From Membranipora membranacea (Eukaryota; Bryozoa; Gymnolaemata; Cheilostomatida; Membraniporidae), in the NCBI GenBank assembly GCA_914767715.1, contig OU612066.1, forward strand, positions 16,929,001 to 16,993,000: DNA of 64,000 bases, written 5' to 3'. The notes under the pieces were generated by a model that ran no database searches, was not told the DNA's origin, and saw only the letters and a program-made list of their open reading frames with translations. The translations under genes were made by a program, and so were the position numbers. Below, piece by piece: positions 49,001 through 61,235 of the stretch (positions are counted from its first letter, which is position 1; each line of letters begins with the position of its first letter).

Positions 49001-52000
49001 AGCTTCAAAACAAAAGGGTGAAACTCAAAATACCTCTACTTAACTACATGGACATTGCGCCATAAAAGTTCCCCTGTTATTAGAGAAATTGTATAGGAAT
49101 TACATATCAGAAAATCAATAAATCTTTTCATGATTGTTACATATGATTTAGAACAAGTTTAATCCAAGTGCCTGCATTCCTGTTGCACCCTTCCTGTGGC
49201 ATGACCAGTGGATCGGGAGCGACTCGGAATGCAGGCAACTTGACCAAACTTTGTCTACATACGATTTAAAGCAATTCGATGCAAAAGCAAGACCTAAATG
49301 ATTAACTTACTGCTCACACTCATTCATGTATGGATTTAAATACAAATTTTTGAAAATTTATGCTTAGGATAGGCACATGTAGGTTTTGACGATCACTCAC
49401 GCAAGAACACCACCATAAGCTGAAGTCAGATACATGCTTTTTCCGGCAATCATAGTGTTTGAGCAGCATATGCATTGTGGTAAAATGACATAAATAACAA
49501 GTGTCATCTATATAACCTAGTATCATTATCAAAGAATCTTTTGCTCCTAGCCACGATGATAACTAACTTCCTGCTGCTGTTATTGCCTTATTAGGTAGAG
49601 GTATACACCCGAGGGTGCTGGGGGCTGGAACAATCAACATTGAAAGCTCCCCCAGTGGGGCTCGAACCCACAACTCCTGCGGCACTAATCGCCTGGCAGT
49701 GAATAGCAAGCACGCTAACCGATTGCGCCATCTCACCATCCCCAAAAAAAGAATGGGTCGATGGCGCTAATTAGATAGCCCGCTATTCACTACTCGGAGT
49801 TGTGTTCTCTCATCCCACAGCACATTCCAATCCACCATTTATTAGGTATTTATTAGGTATAAGTGAACCCCATCAGTATGATTGTTCTTACAGGTATGTG
49901 TAAGATGTCTTCAGACTGCTGTGTGGGGAGCATACTATAATGTGAAGACAAACCTGAAAGACCTCTCTGAAGATGAAAAGAGTGAGGTAAGTACACAATA
50001 GAAGCATCCTAGGGTGGGTACGTATGCTGTACGGTTGACCAAAACCGCTAATTTTTCCCGCATAATAGCCCCAGTGCCTCTAATTATGGGACTTTCTGTA
50101 CGAAACCGCCATCTCTATGTTCGCCGAATCAAGTATTAAATCAAATGGCATGTATAGTCTGACCGAATCTACCACTGTGGCTGTATACAATATTGCCTCA
50201 CTTTTGACCGCGATGTTGGTCTGGCCAAAAGAAAAAGACATTTTTATCTCAGACAAAGTGAGCACAACTCCACCATAAAAGATTGATTATGGTGTAACAT
50301 ATTACACATCACACCAAAACTGCCACCCAAAAGTGAGACAAATGAGATGTACAACCACAGTGGCATATTCAGTCAGACTATATGTGGCATTTTGTTTAGT
50401 ACTTTACACAGCCAATATAGAGGTGGCAGTTTTGATCAAACTAAAGCTGCCATAATTATAAGCCCTGGGCAGTTATGTGGTCAACATTAGCAGTACTGGT
50501 CAGCTGTAGTGTGAGATTTCAACAAGTATTCAACAACAAATTTTGTGGTTCAATACCTGTTGATACCAGCATGAAATCTAAGTTTCCACTGTCAATTGAA
50601 GTTCCATCTTTGATCTCAGGCCGGTCAGCCCCCTTTCAATCGGGTGATGCTATAGGGAAGAAGATGAAACAGCAAGAACCCCAGACCCAATTTTCTCACA
50701 TAAATACTCTATGGGTAGAGGAATTCATGATTGGTTGTGCTGTAACCCTCAGCAGTATTAGAACAGTTTTGGATGAAATTTCATCACAAATAATTTCTCA
50801 ATTATCAGTAACTAGAAGTTGTGCCCTCTCGTTATTTTCTTCGTTCTTGCAGAAGCACTGAAGGAACATCGTTATAGTCCCATTTCTAGTTCTAGTCTTG
50901 TCAGTCCCCTCTGAATTTCACCCTTCAAATTACAAATGTAACATCAGGCTGAATTTACAAGTTTAACGTCAGGATGATGGAAATATGTCGGTAATTGAAT
51001 TACCCCAAATGGATGTAACCACCCATTTTGATTGGTTTCAAACTTGAACTTCTGGCGTTGCCCTACCAAATTTAATAATCTATGACTCAACCGAGCACAT
51101 GTCACTAACATTTCAGTCTTTTTAACAAGCCCTAAAAGTGTGATAGGATCAAGGCTTCACCCGATGCCTACGGAAAGTCTAATGGAAGCGGTCAATTAGC
51201 AGCAAAATCGATTTCCATATCAATTTCAATCAAGTGCATCACTGAATAACCCGACAGCTGCTGAAATATAGCTGTATACAAATATAATTAAGACTACCGA
51301 AGTGTTTCACTTATTGACAAAAAAATGTTTGTCACCAGATTCAGATGATAGGAGATGGCTATTAAATTATGCTGTGATTGATTTTTTCTGTAGGACATGT
51401 TTGAAGATATAATATTTCCGTGATATAACTATCTCTCTATCGTTCAGTCAGTGATAAGTTTTACTGTCAGGCATAATCAAAGTCCTCAATAATCAAGGCT
51501 CTCCTTATGCATCACACTGCCAAAAGCAGTACGATCCATCAGGAATTTTCCCCTTGTGATGCAGAGGCGTTCTGTTCCGGCACACTATGATTATTTTAAG
51601 ATATTTTATTTTCTGGGAAATAAGAAATAATCACATAATCATTTTGGTGATACAGCAGTTTCTTGAATCACAGTGAAGAAATTAATTGATAGCATATTTT
51701 GATTGATAAGCTGTTGTCCTATTGTCCACATGGACATGGCAGTGATAAAATGTGAAATGATGAGGTGATTTGACAAAATTTCTGCGATTCCCCTCATTGG
51801 TGATTTGTCAGTTTTTATCATGACTATTATATAGTGTGTGCGCATCACAATTCCGAAAATAAGGTGAGAAACTCGAAAAAAATCTTGTCATATACTTGTT
51901 ATAAAACCTCTAATTTAATTTGATATGCTCAAACTGTTACATCAAATTTTGAATACCCTACCAGCAGAGTCCAGTCACTTGTTCATTATTTCGAAATAAG

Positions 52001-54133
52001 TTTGCAGTGTTAGAAATGAGTGGGAACTGGTGGGAACTGAGTACCCGCAAGCAAAGGAATATAGAGAGGTAACTATTAAAACTTAGATCCCACTGGATAC
52101 TGTGCAAAACACTGTGTGAAAATGTCTCTTTTTGACCAGATATCAATCATATTATCAATCAGCAGTGTACTATTACAGTCTATATTTCTGCTCAAATGGT
52201 CAACATGCATATATTTGCATAATTTGATATTGCAAAAGTTTACTCTGCTGCATCCCAGTTGGGATGCATTCGACCCAGAGAGTAGGGTACCCACAAAGAA
52301 AGAGGACTTCTTAGACGACTGGGTTGTTTAGCCTAATACGTTTAAATATTAAATTGACAGCGTATCGATGTTCCATAAAGAGGGTCCAAATGAGGGTAAG
52401 ACATGCAAACTTCACAGACGTGCCTGACAGTTTTGCGGCGCCTTACTGACTGTACATTTGAGCCCCGCAATGAATAAAGTGGCTATAATCAATTATCATA
52501 CCCTGCTACAGTATATTCGTCCCAAACCCCCTAGCGCAGTCAAAGAAATCTTGCTAGGGAGTGAAAATAAAAAGATATCTTAGTAAACCAGAACTGATTT
52601 TGTTGACAAGAACAGTTGAATGACTTAGGAATTAAAAAAAATCATTACGCTGCAATAACTTCCGTCAGTCTCAAAGGTGTACTTGCCATTCAACCAGACA
52701 TATCAAATAATATGTCATCATGAAAATTGGAATTACTCACTAAACAACTCTATAATATAGCTTCTGTGCTTGAATTGATGTCTTATATTATTATTTCAGG
52801 CGAAGAGTAGGTTCAATTGAAAATGTCATGATTTCCAATTTTCACATCCTTAAATTCAATCCTTTTCTGATATCTGTGAGAGCTCAACCATTGATGTGCA
52901 TCACAGTTAGAGCATAATACACAGATTGCTTGCTGCGTAATTGCAGGCTTCCACATTTCACAATTATGAAAAATTTGCGGTTCAATGTACACCAGGAGTA
53001 AAACTTAGGTAAACTAAACTAGTGGTAACCCACCACTCTCTTTCTTCATGGGGTTTCCGAGCAAGTTATTGTGTGCAAAGGGTAGGGCAGTGTGAAGGGA
53101 CACAGACCTGTTTGAAGCAACTTGAGTGCACATGCATTCTTGGCTAATATAGTTAGTTTCTCAACCTATATACAATACAATGCTATAATCAGTATCTCTT
53201 TCTACTGTATGCCCATTGTACACCTACTGAATGCCCAGTGGGATCAAATAGCACAACCCTATCATAGCTGGCTACACTTACATATATATTAGCAATTAAC
53301 TAGCTCTGCTAAAAATAATTGGATTATCCTTAAATAAGTATCATCGATGGCCGTGTTTAATACATTGGTCAGATAAAAATATGCAAGGAATGTGTAGGAA
53401 GATGATGATAGTGTTTTCCCAAATACTGATTACAAACTACTCCGAACAGATCAAATAGGGAAATACAATGGGATCCCTCCATATACAAATTATACCGAAG
53501 TTGTACGCTGCAGATGATACTGATACGATTAGTATTTTGATACAGAATTATATACGCAAGTTTTACACTAGGCTATGGCCACCAAAGCCATAGGTGGAAT
53601 CCCCAAGTATTCAATCCCAATCTCCCGCAGGCTGGGATTTTGCCCATCCCATTTGACTGGTTTTCCAAATGCATTGTTTTGAAATAATTTGCACTGCCGC
53701 AGTCCACTTTACTGGCTTGGCTTATTGACAAATGATAATTACTCAGGAGTCAACAGTGTTGTAGATCATTCACACTATAATGAGCTGTTGTTATTTTTAT
53801 ATAATGCACCACAATTCCCTATGAAAGGGATATTATCAAGAAATATGTGTTATTATTGCCCCAAAATTCTATCACCAACTGATCTTAATGTCAGGACTGT
53901 TCCCATTCTTCAGATTTGGTGGGTGGAAAGACCCACCAAAAAGGTACTATTTGTCTATCGAGTGATAAAGGACATCTTTTTCTTAGCACGATTATCACTT
54001 AGATCTTATGCTGTTACATAACAGTCAGTTCTCATGGTTTTTTTTGCAGATGGCTGCAGATATCCAGTCAGAACTTGATCTGATGGAGGCGGAGAGTAAA
54101 GCAGTGTTGCAGATATTGGACACTAGAGAGTGA
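34047..54133 (+). CDS. FTCD: Formimidoyltransferase-cyclodeaminase
   Basis: Thirteen exons join without a frame break: 34047-34100, 35550-35733, 36481-36609, 37730-37818, 38681-38860, 39256-39393, 39831-40024, 41501-41630, 42338-42499, 42834-42877, 43375-43513, 49894-49986, 54050-54133. They total 1620 nt, 539 residues (the vertebrate enzyme is 541). The protein starts [14 protein letters not shown]. The formyltransferase half has [16 protein letters not shown] with catalytic His82. The cyclodeaminase half has [16 protein letters not shown] and [12 protein letters not shown] with Asp412. The enzyme moves the formimino group from formiminoglutamate to tetrahydrofolate and deaminates it, the last steps of histidine breakdown, in the cytosol. 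Intron 7 holds a U2 gene and intron 11 an antisense ankyrin-caspase gene. Confidence 0.95.
37848..37978 (+). mobile_element. tRNA-derived SINE family E, near-complete copy
   Basis: A-box region CGGTTAGCGCGCTTGC and B box GGGTTCGAGCCCC are followed by CACTGGGGGAGC and a shared 3' body ending CTCGGGTGTATACCT. Other copies lie at 16999-17068, 48701-48828 and 49596-49741. It sits only about 30 bases past the donor of FTCD exon 4. Confidence 0.8.
39451..39550 (+). repeat. Tandem repeat of about 12 bp
   Basis: Consecutive units of GTGGTAATGTTT with variants (GTGGTACTGTTT, GTGGTGAGTTT, GTGGTCATG). It starts about 57 bases after FTCD exon 6, in intron 6. Confidence 0.8.
40794..40985 (+). ncRNA. U2 spliceosomal snRNA gene (or close copy)
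   Basis: The 5' end ATCGCTTCTCGGCC, the branch-point pairing element GTGTAGTATCTGTT, the stem IIa text CAGTTTAATATCTGAT, an Sm-type site GATTTTTG and the 3' part CCTGGTATTGCAGTACCTCC are all classic U2. The total length is about 192 nt, against 191 in vertebrates. Differences from the usual sequence include one extra A before GTGTAGTA (ATCAAAGTG) and CTATTGG for CTTTTGG in stem I. It lies in FTCD intron 7 in the same orientation. Whether it is transcribed or a diverged copy is open; no PSE could be identified by eye. Confidence 0.88.
42073..42178. repeat. Hairpin repeat family C
   Basis: The left arm CTAAGTGCTCTGACTGCTAC...GAGTTAGTGGCATTAC pairs with the right arm ending GTAGTCTGAGCACTTAG. 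The core GTTGTTGATAATGTATTG resembles that of family B. A single-arm fragment (GCCTGAGCACTTAGACTG) occurs near 26632. In FTCD intron 8. Confidence 0.7.
42933..43042 (+). repeat. Tandem repeat of about 10 bp
   Basis: Ten or so units of TTCATCGTGT with variants (TTACATCGTG, TCTCATCATG, TTACACCATG). It begins about 55 bases after FTCD exon 10. Confidence 0.8.
44411..48867 (-). pseudogene. Ankyrin-repeat caspase-like gene, copy 2, with disrupted small subunit
   Basis: Exons: 48867-48860 (short start exon, MEV; tentative), 48580-45711, 45487-44964, and 44766-44522. The big exon is open for 956 codons and has clear ankyrin repeats ([43 protein letters not shown]). The next exon has the caspase large subunit ([20 protein letters not shown]; His in CIMSHCQTG, where the usual Gly is Cys). 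The last has Cys in VVIVQACQL and [13 protein letters not shown]. Two faults: the 44964 donor leaves phase 0 but the only AG near 44767 gives phase 1, and an in-frame TAA at 44524-44522 precedes 36 more codons clearly homologous to copy 1 ([17 protein letters not shown] against PEMRSTLAKDLVLPAQP). It could instead be a working, C-terminally shortened protein. The whole unit lies antisense inside FTCD intron 11. Confidence 0.7.
48701..48828 (-). mobile_element. SINE family E, diverged copy
   Basis: Read on the minus strand it carries GCGCGCTTGTTATTCACTGC, a mutated B box (GTGTGAGTCCCACTGGG) and the shared 3' body. It lies in the tentative first intron of ankyrin-caspase copy 2 and inside FTCD intron 11. 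Confidence 0.75.
49596..49741 (-). mobile_element. tRNA-derived SINE family E, fullest copy
   Basis: The minus strand reads GATGGTGAGATGGCGCAATC, GGTTAGCGTGCTTGCTATTC, then B box GGGTTCGAGCCCC and the body to GTGTATACCTC. This copy has the most complete head and fits a tRNA ancestor with an altered anticodon region. It ends about 150 bases before FTCD exon 12. Confidence 0.8.
49987..54049. other. FTCD intron 12
   Basis: A 4-kb intron with no recognised gene. Open frames at 50475-50861 and 53689-54021 lack homology, codon-like composition and splice support. Confidence 0.6.
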
Positions 54134-56168
54134 GATTTTTACCTCCAAAATCGTACTCACATAAATATCACAAATACACTTCAAGCACACACTGATCATT
54201 TGATATACTATTGCATGTATATCTCTGATCGATAGAGAGTGAATCAATTCATTTAGTAAGAGTACCATCACTAGGAATTTGATGTGATTTTATTAATTAG
54301 GGGCGGATACATGTTAGGTACTCTTACAACCAGAGAACAGAGATACACTTGATGATAGTATAGTCTTGATGTCAGAGAGCTTCTGTCAGCCTTGTTGTGA
54401 AGGTCAGGGTGCCATTAACAACGAACTATTATGGGAAGTGTGAAATGTCTAATTGTCTTTTGAACTAGGTGATGGGTATAATTTGCACTTTTCTTAATGC
54501 ATTTTCCATAATTTTTGCTCCTGGTGTTAATGATAAATATCAGAAAAGAGTGATAAATGGAAAATCCAGGTTTCAATGTTTCGAGATAGTTGGAAACTAT
54601 TGTAACAAATTTGTTTGGTAATCACAATCTTTTCCAAGTTTATTGCCAGCTTTATTATATGTATATTTCTATAACTCCCTGTGGCACATTTCCTGAACCC
54701 GGATGAGTTGATGTACGTACACCATTATATTCGATGCAATGACAAAATAATTATCTCACTTCCATAGAAGAAAAAGTCTCAGCTAATTCCAGCCGTAAAG
54801 TATAAATATACAATATTGAAATCTCATTTTTTAGGATTTTTGCTCAACAAATCATTCTCATGTGCCTTTTGTGCTGCAGTTGTTCTTTCTTGTTGTGCAT
54901 TTCTTGCTGTGTTTTCTTTTCGTTTCCTTTAAAGTGGCAGCTAGTATAAAATATTTTTGTTGTGCCAATTTGTTTTGATGAGTGTTCAATGCAAAAATAA
55001 ATATGCACATGTATAAGATATCTTGTTTCTTGAACTTGCTCGTTGCTTGCAAGGCAGGCTTTTGACAGACAACAATTTTTTCCTCACACTGTTGACTCTA
55101 ATGAGGGTTCAGGTCCAGACAGGATTGAAAAAATCATACTATGCCATCCTGGATTGCTGGCAGCATTTTTGGCAATTAGCTGCCTATTGTGCAACTTAGT
55201 GTAATGTACAATACTACCATTGCGATCAGCATGAAAAACTGTACCAGAAACAACTGTCAAACCTTATCCATCCAAAATTGTAAATGGAAGTGATAAGATA
55301 GGAGGGGGCTGCCACCGGACTACCCTACATCATTTTGGGGTAATTATTGTTAATATGTCAGATCCTGACGTCAAATGGTTGCTTGGGATGCTAAAGTCTT
55401 TACAGGTGTCCCTGAGGTTGTTAATATGTTGTAATATAACCTTCTGTGCATTTTGATGGATTTGGAAATATATACATGCAATTTTATAAAGATGGTACCA
55501 ATATATAATGTGTGTATTATTTATTATCACACGATCAGCTAAAAATTCCATTGCGATTATTATGTCAATGGCAATTTTCGATCTGGTTTACACAATTAGT
55601 TCAATAGCATTTTGTAATCGCTAATAGAACTAACAGTTAATCAATGAAATGTTGCAAAGCTGTGGGTATTGTAAGCCACAATGCCATGCAGGTTCTAAAT
55701 TTAGAAAAAATATTAATTACAATTTCGATGCACAACCAAAGTATTTCTCTCTAATGCCAGGTGCTTTGGTGTAGCCTAAGGACTACTATAGAATCTTGTA
55801 TTACGATTTGCAGGTGCTCCAGGACAGCCCATCAGCAGCATATTGGCCTAGCCCTACCGCTAGCCCTAAGGCAAAAACCTCAATCAATGGCCCTACAGAC
55901 CTCTACAATCAATAACTAATACCATTTCATGGTGTATATCATTTCTAATTTCGCTGTAATAACAATCCACTACAGTGTGCAGAGAGGGCATTCATAGTAA
56001 TCGTCATTGTCAATAGCTTGATAACAGTCGTAGTGAGTGCGGGTGAGCAGAAGGTTGAGTGAATCGGGGATTAGATAAGTGGAGAGTTAAACTAAAAGCT
56101 ACTGCTTTGTGTGACTGAGAGGTCTGTGAGAGAGTCATTCAACTAAAATCTAAGTAAAGATCATCACC
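54134..56168. other. Spacer between FTCD and the PCP4-like gene
   Basis: This holds the FTCD 3' UTR (no clear AATAAA close to the stop) and the promoter of the PCP4-like gene. No other gene is supported. Confidence 0.5.
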
Positions 56169-58288
56169 ATGTCGGACAACAAGGTAAGTAGGAATTATTC
56201 GACAGCTGAAATAATAGTCTGCAATGTTTCCTGAAGTATATACTTTTCAGTTAGCAAGCTCGCTGTCTGTCATTTGAGTTTTCTGACAATTGGACCGGTT
56301 TTTCTAGCGAAAGGCTGAGTATAGGCATCTAATTAGCACTTGGACTTGCATCTAAGGGTGTAGCCTTTAGGGTTGCTTTTGAGCTAAGCTGTCACCATCG
56401 GGCAACAAAACCACAACAGCAAACTCTATTACAAACCGGCCATCTGACAACTTAATTTAACGCTACTGCCCCTTAGCTTGCATTTGTCACATAGTCCGCA
56501 GCCAGATGAGGTTAATTCAAGATTCTAAATCCCTTTTAAATGCCATGGCTGTTCCAAAGGTGATGGTTAAGTGATTGGAGAGGTAGAAGTTTTCTCGAGC
56601 CAATTATTTTTAGTTCTTATATGCAAAGGATGAATGAGAAATACGGTGTCTTATCTACTGTCGGTGGACTACTACTACTGGACTTTTGTAATATGCATGC
56701 AGGGTTCCATCTTTGTGGAGTGGCAGGGTAGCCTGTGTCTCAACAGCCTACTCTACTCTATTTAGCTGGTAGGAATAACAAATTTTTTCCCTGTCTTAAT
56801 TTGAAGGATGGAGCCAAGGCTGCTGCAGATCAGAAGAAAGAGCAGGAGGAGGAGATAGATATCGACCTCACTGACCCTGATGTAGAAAAGGCAGCGCTGA
56901 AGATACAAGCTCAATTTAAAGGCTTCAAGGGAAGAAAGTCCAAGCCAAGCCAGGATTCTAAAGTAAGTGCTTGTCTCAGAAAAATACCAAATTGATTTAT
57001 TTAATAATTTTTTTCTATTATTTGGAATTCTAGCTGCAGACTTTTAGTAATTCTGTGTGCTGTAAACCTGGCCAGTCGTTAGTATGTTATTCACGTTTTC
57101 ATGGGGAAGTATATAAGATTTGTGCGTTGGTGTGAAAATTATGATCAGAAATAGTCAATTCCGGTGTAACTTTGATTTCGAATTCATGCATGTGACATCA
57201 AGTCATCAGTCAACGCACACGTCATAATGGTCAGTGGCAATGTAACATTTTCACTTGCGCAATCTTAGCTTCTGCAATTAACACTGAGAACTTCCCCTGA
57301 CCTTTGCCATCATTGATTTATCTAGATGGCCTTCAGCTAACCACTTCTTTTCAATGACTCCCTGGAACAAATTGATTTTACGGTCAGTTTATCTTAAATC
57401 CCCGTAAGCAATTACAGTCAAGTCTCATGATATTTGAGAGCAATATTGAACCTTGCAGTGTTGAAAAAAATCCTATCTGAATTGTATGGGGATTTGAACT
57501 TGAGTTTTCAATTCGCATGAGATGGTTTAAAAATAAAGAAAATCGAACTATGAAGCTGCCTCTGCCTAAGTATAATATGATGATTTAAGATACATGCAGC
57601 AGGTTTATTCTTGTTGGAAGTAGCAATTCTTGATGCTTGTAGCTCTGAAGTACGGATGTCAAATTGCATTAGCCTGAGTAGTCATGAATAATGGAATGCA
57701 TTATCGACTACAGCTGCAGAGAGATTTATCCGTGCCTACAAAAATATTATGAATATTCATTTTGATAACATAAATTGAACTCCAATGGATTACAGCAACT
57801 TCAGACTGAGTAGTAGTTTCAGCAGTATAATCCTTCTATTTTAAGTATGGGTTGAGAAATATATATCTTGGCCATTGGCCTTGCTAACCAAGAAGTGTGA
57901 GGGTGTGGATTTTGACACTTTAATGGTTTAGTCTAGCATACAAGCAAGGGCATAAACCTAAGCTGTTACGAAAGCGCATAATGCTATTTACATCATTAGG
58001 GCAAATCTGGTGTTTCATATAGAGTGCGGTAAATCTTGCTCTTACTAGTTACATGAGGTTGATAAAAACTTCCCTCAGGCCATAAAACCAGCATTGTGGA
58101 GATGTTTTTACAATCTAGCTGTGGTCTGGAAATAATGATGATCAAAGCACAATGGATACAATCACTGTTGGGCCCTCAAAAATACAAATAGCAGAAACTT
58201 GAATAGCTATGTTGTTTTATACAACTACATCAATTTTGATATACATACTTTTATGTTGCAGAGTGACGCAGATCCCGCCAAGAAATAA
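56169..58288 (+). CDS. PCP4/PEP-19-like IQ-motif peptide, 65 aa
   Basis: Three exons in phase 0: 56169-56183 (MSDNK), 56807-56962 and 58262-58288 (SDADPAKK). Exon 2 encodes an acidic stretch (KKEQEEEIDIDLTDPDVEKA) directly before an IQ motif (AALKIQAQFKGFKGRK). An acidic run followed by an IQ motif, a length near 62 residues and a tiny first exon are the features of vertebrate PCP4/PEP-19, which binds calmodulin and changes its calcium exchange. Neurogranin and neuromodulin share the motif and cannot be excluded. An AATAAA overlaps the stop codon (58284-58289). The role here, probably neuronal or muscular calcium signalling, is inferred. Confidence 0.8.
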
Positions 58289-58368
58289 ATCATTGATCTC
58301 CGATTTGATGCAAAAACTAGACAAATCTTCTAAAAAAATGTGAGTATGGTATAACATTGGAAAAATTG

Positions 58369-58506
58369 TAGTTTAAGCGCTTAAACTGTGCCGGGAATGC
58401 TGGTAGTAGCATTTCATTATTGGCCACTTTGGTTTGGTTGGGAAAGTGGTTGATAATGTGAAATGCCACTACCAGCTATCCCGACACAGTTCAAGTGCAT
58501 AAAATA
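58369..58506. repeat. Hairpin repeat family B, full copy
   Basis: The left arm GCGCTTAAACTGTGCCGGGA...CTGGTAGTAGCATTTCA pairs with the right arm TGAAATGCCACTACCAGCTATCCCGACACAG. The core contains GTGGTTGATAATG. It lies just 80 bases past the PCP4-like stop codon, so may be in that gene's 3' UTR. Confidence 0.75.
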
Positions 58507-60571
58507 GAAAAAATTGGTGATCTGCAATTTACTATTTTGGCCTATCAAGGCAGTAGATTGCTGCCTACAACTTTGATTCTTGATTTATCTCAATATTGAT
58601 CGCAACACTATTTATCTGATTATCGTAGGCAATGTTCCTAAACCAACATCCTGCGCAAAAACTATCTGCCAAAGTGTGTAGCAATGGTGAGATTAGTGTA
58701 TCAAATCGATACTCATAACAGCGATGGTTGTGAGATAGCCATCATTAGGCCTTGACCTTCATAAAGTGAATTCTAGATCAAGTGTGAGTCATTGCATTGA
58801 GAGTTACCTCCCCCTTTAACCGCCGGCTCACCAGTAAGATAAGATAAGAATTTATTAAAACTCTCGCAGAAATCATGGGAAGGCAGTAGAATGGGATCGA
58901 CAGGAATCGGGAAAATTGATTCAAACTTGATCTGAGCGAACTCAATGTTGTATGGAGATGATCGATCAATAAGAATGGACATTTGAGTATTTTGGATCTT
59001 GGAATCAAAGACCAAGTAATTTTGATGCGGTTAATCATTAAAACTACTAGGGAAAGATAGCAATCGATAAAATTAAGGATGACAGTAGGTGTCAGTAAAT
59101 ATAATTGGAAAATGGAAGGTTCTGTATTTGTTGCGGGTTGTACTGGCTATATGCGGGGGCCGAGGATGATAAAGGCAGGAGAAAAGCGACCAGTTTGAGT
59201 CTATAAATCTCTGCTCAAAGCAATGTTTGGGTCCTGCATATTTTAAGTTGAACGAAAAGTTTTATTGGCAGATAGATATCTAGGACTGGTCTGAGGAAGA
59301 TTAATGAAAGAGTAGACTGATAGAAAATCTGAGGCAGATAGAAAATCTGAGCTCATTTCAATATTGATTTGTGTGAAATCCAAACCAATCCATTAGCTTT
59401 GTTGATAAACTTATCGATCCTAAATCCTATTACTATTATTATCTGATGATATGGGGAGTTGAGTTATTGACTAAATAAATTGGTCTCTATCGTTCAACTC
59501 TATTCGTGCGAAGATAGCTTTGGTCTGGTGTTGATCTCACCATCATCAACTGTAATTAGGATCAAAATTGGCTTTGATTCTTTAATGAATAAAGCTGGGC
59601 CATAGTACTATTTGGTGATCCAAAGCCTCTGCCTACGCTTTAAATTGTATGCTACGTCATCTTGTTATGTTTCTGAAACGATATTTGGATGACCAGTTTT
59701 GCATTATCACTATTTCCATTTTACGTAGTATATACGTCCATAACTAAAGAAAAATCAAGGTTGTTTGACTGCTTGCTATATTCCTTTGACTTTACCATCG
59801 AGTCGTTTATACATGTGAAATTGGATCCAAATTAAAAGACTGAATTGGTGACCGTTATGTACTAGCCCTGAGATAATATTAGAAATTTGTTCTTATTTCA
59901 GATGAAACAGAGATGATATGCCGAACAATAACTGTCGTAAAATATTTTTGATGAACTTACAGAATTATGTCACCTTGAAAAAAGGGGATACAACTCTGAA
60001 CAGATAAAGTTTATTTTTTAGGGTATAAATTTCCGTTTCAAAGTATTCCCAGTTGATATTATATTGATCTGTCGCGTAACTAGTCATATATTTATACTGA
60101 TAGATTTTGAGAACCACCGATACGTAGCTAATGTTGACTCTGTGCATTAATTTGATAATTCTGTTATGAAAAAGATGTGTATATCATCATTATTTTAATA
60201 GTAATAAAGCAAGTAAAGTGATCTCACCCAGGGATGACAGGCTTTGTGTTTATGATAGTTTGAGGTGAGGTGGGTGGGTACTATATCCCACCCTCCTTGC
60301 TTTGATAATCTAAGTAACCTCTGCTTGTGCATCTAATTTCAATTAAACATAAGTTTTGAGATTGCAGGTTGATTAAAATCTTATATATTATATGCATATC
60401 ATTTGGTTGAAAAGATTTGGGACATACTCACAGCCTGACAATATTGAATTATAAAAAATCCATCTTAAAATTCTAAGTGAATATTTCCTGATCAGTGAGA
60501 ATTAAAATCAATTCAACTGGTTTTGATTGGAAACACATGGTGAAATAAAGCATTGATTTATCAGAGAACTC

Positions 60572-60669
60572 AGTTTCAGCGCTCAAACTGTGGCGGCATA
60601 GCTGGGATAGTGGTTGATAATGGAATGTCTCTACCTGCTATCCCACCACAGTTTGAGCGCATAAACTAC
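60572..60669. repeat. Hairpin repeat family B, short copy
   Basis: The ends are AGTTTCAGCGCTCAAACTGTG on the left and CACAGTTTGAGCGCATAAACT on the right. The core GTGGTTGATAATGGAATG is the same as in 58369-58506. Confidence 0.75.
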
Positions 60670-61235
60670 AGCGATCTAAGCCTTTTGGTTGTCAGTATCA
60701 AATTCTATTCGATAGGGATTACTCAGCTATAGAGAAGAGTTTTGGATTTCACCGCTAACGTTGAGATATTCATGTGACTGGTAACATGACTATACCATCT
60801 AGTGAGATGAGCATTATCTTCTTTATCTGTGAATGTCATGTTTTTTTCCTACAAATATGATTATATAGTAGCAATCAAGTGTCCTGTCAACACATTAGAG
60901 CTAGATATACCAGGACCACTTCTATACACACTGACTGTGCCAATATTGCAGGTGAATGAGGCAGACAGTTCTGCTTGCGCGCAGGCAAAGGTTGTGGTTG
61001 AGAATTTTGTCGAGACTTTTACTATTATAGTTTATATGTCACGGAGTTATTTACTAACCAGCCAATCAGACCAAAACTAAATAGTGAATCATATTTGGTA
61101 TATACTCAGGTTACAGACTTCGTGAGATCTATATTTGTACCAGGGGAGGCAACTTCAAAATTGAACGATCTTGATAACTAGGATCTGATGAGCCACATGA
61201 AATTAAAAATTGCGCAAAGTTTAAAAGTGACTCAC

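Larger units (their letters stand above)
58289..61235. other. Spacer between convergent genes
   Basis: This holds the 3' part of the PCP4-like transcript and, presumably, the missing 3' exons of the AIMP3-like gene, which I could not locate. Two family B hairpins lie here. Other open frames are unsupported. Confidence 0.45.

Noticed and set aside
49563-49745. 60-residue open frame on the minus strand
   Set aside because: It lies wholly within a SINE copy; the text is the translated tRNA-like head and body.
60952-61000. Exon-like segment after ATATTGCAG on the + strand
   Set aside because: Only an acceptor and a short open stretch; no donor in a sensible place and no neighbouring exons.
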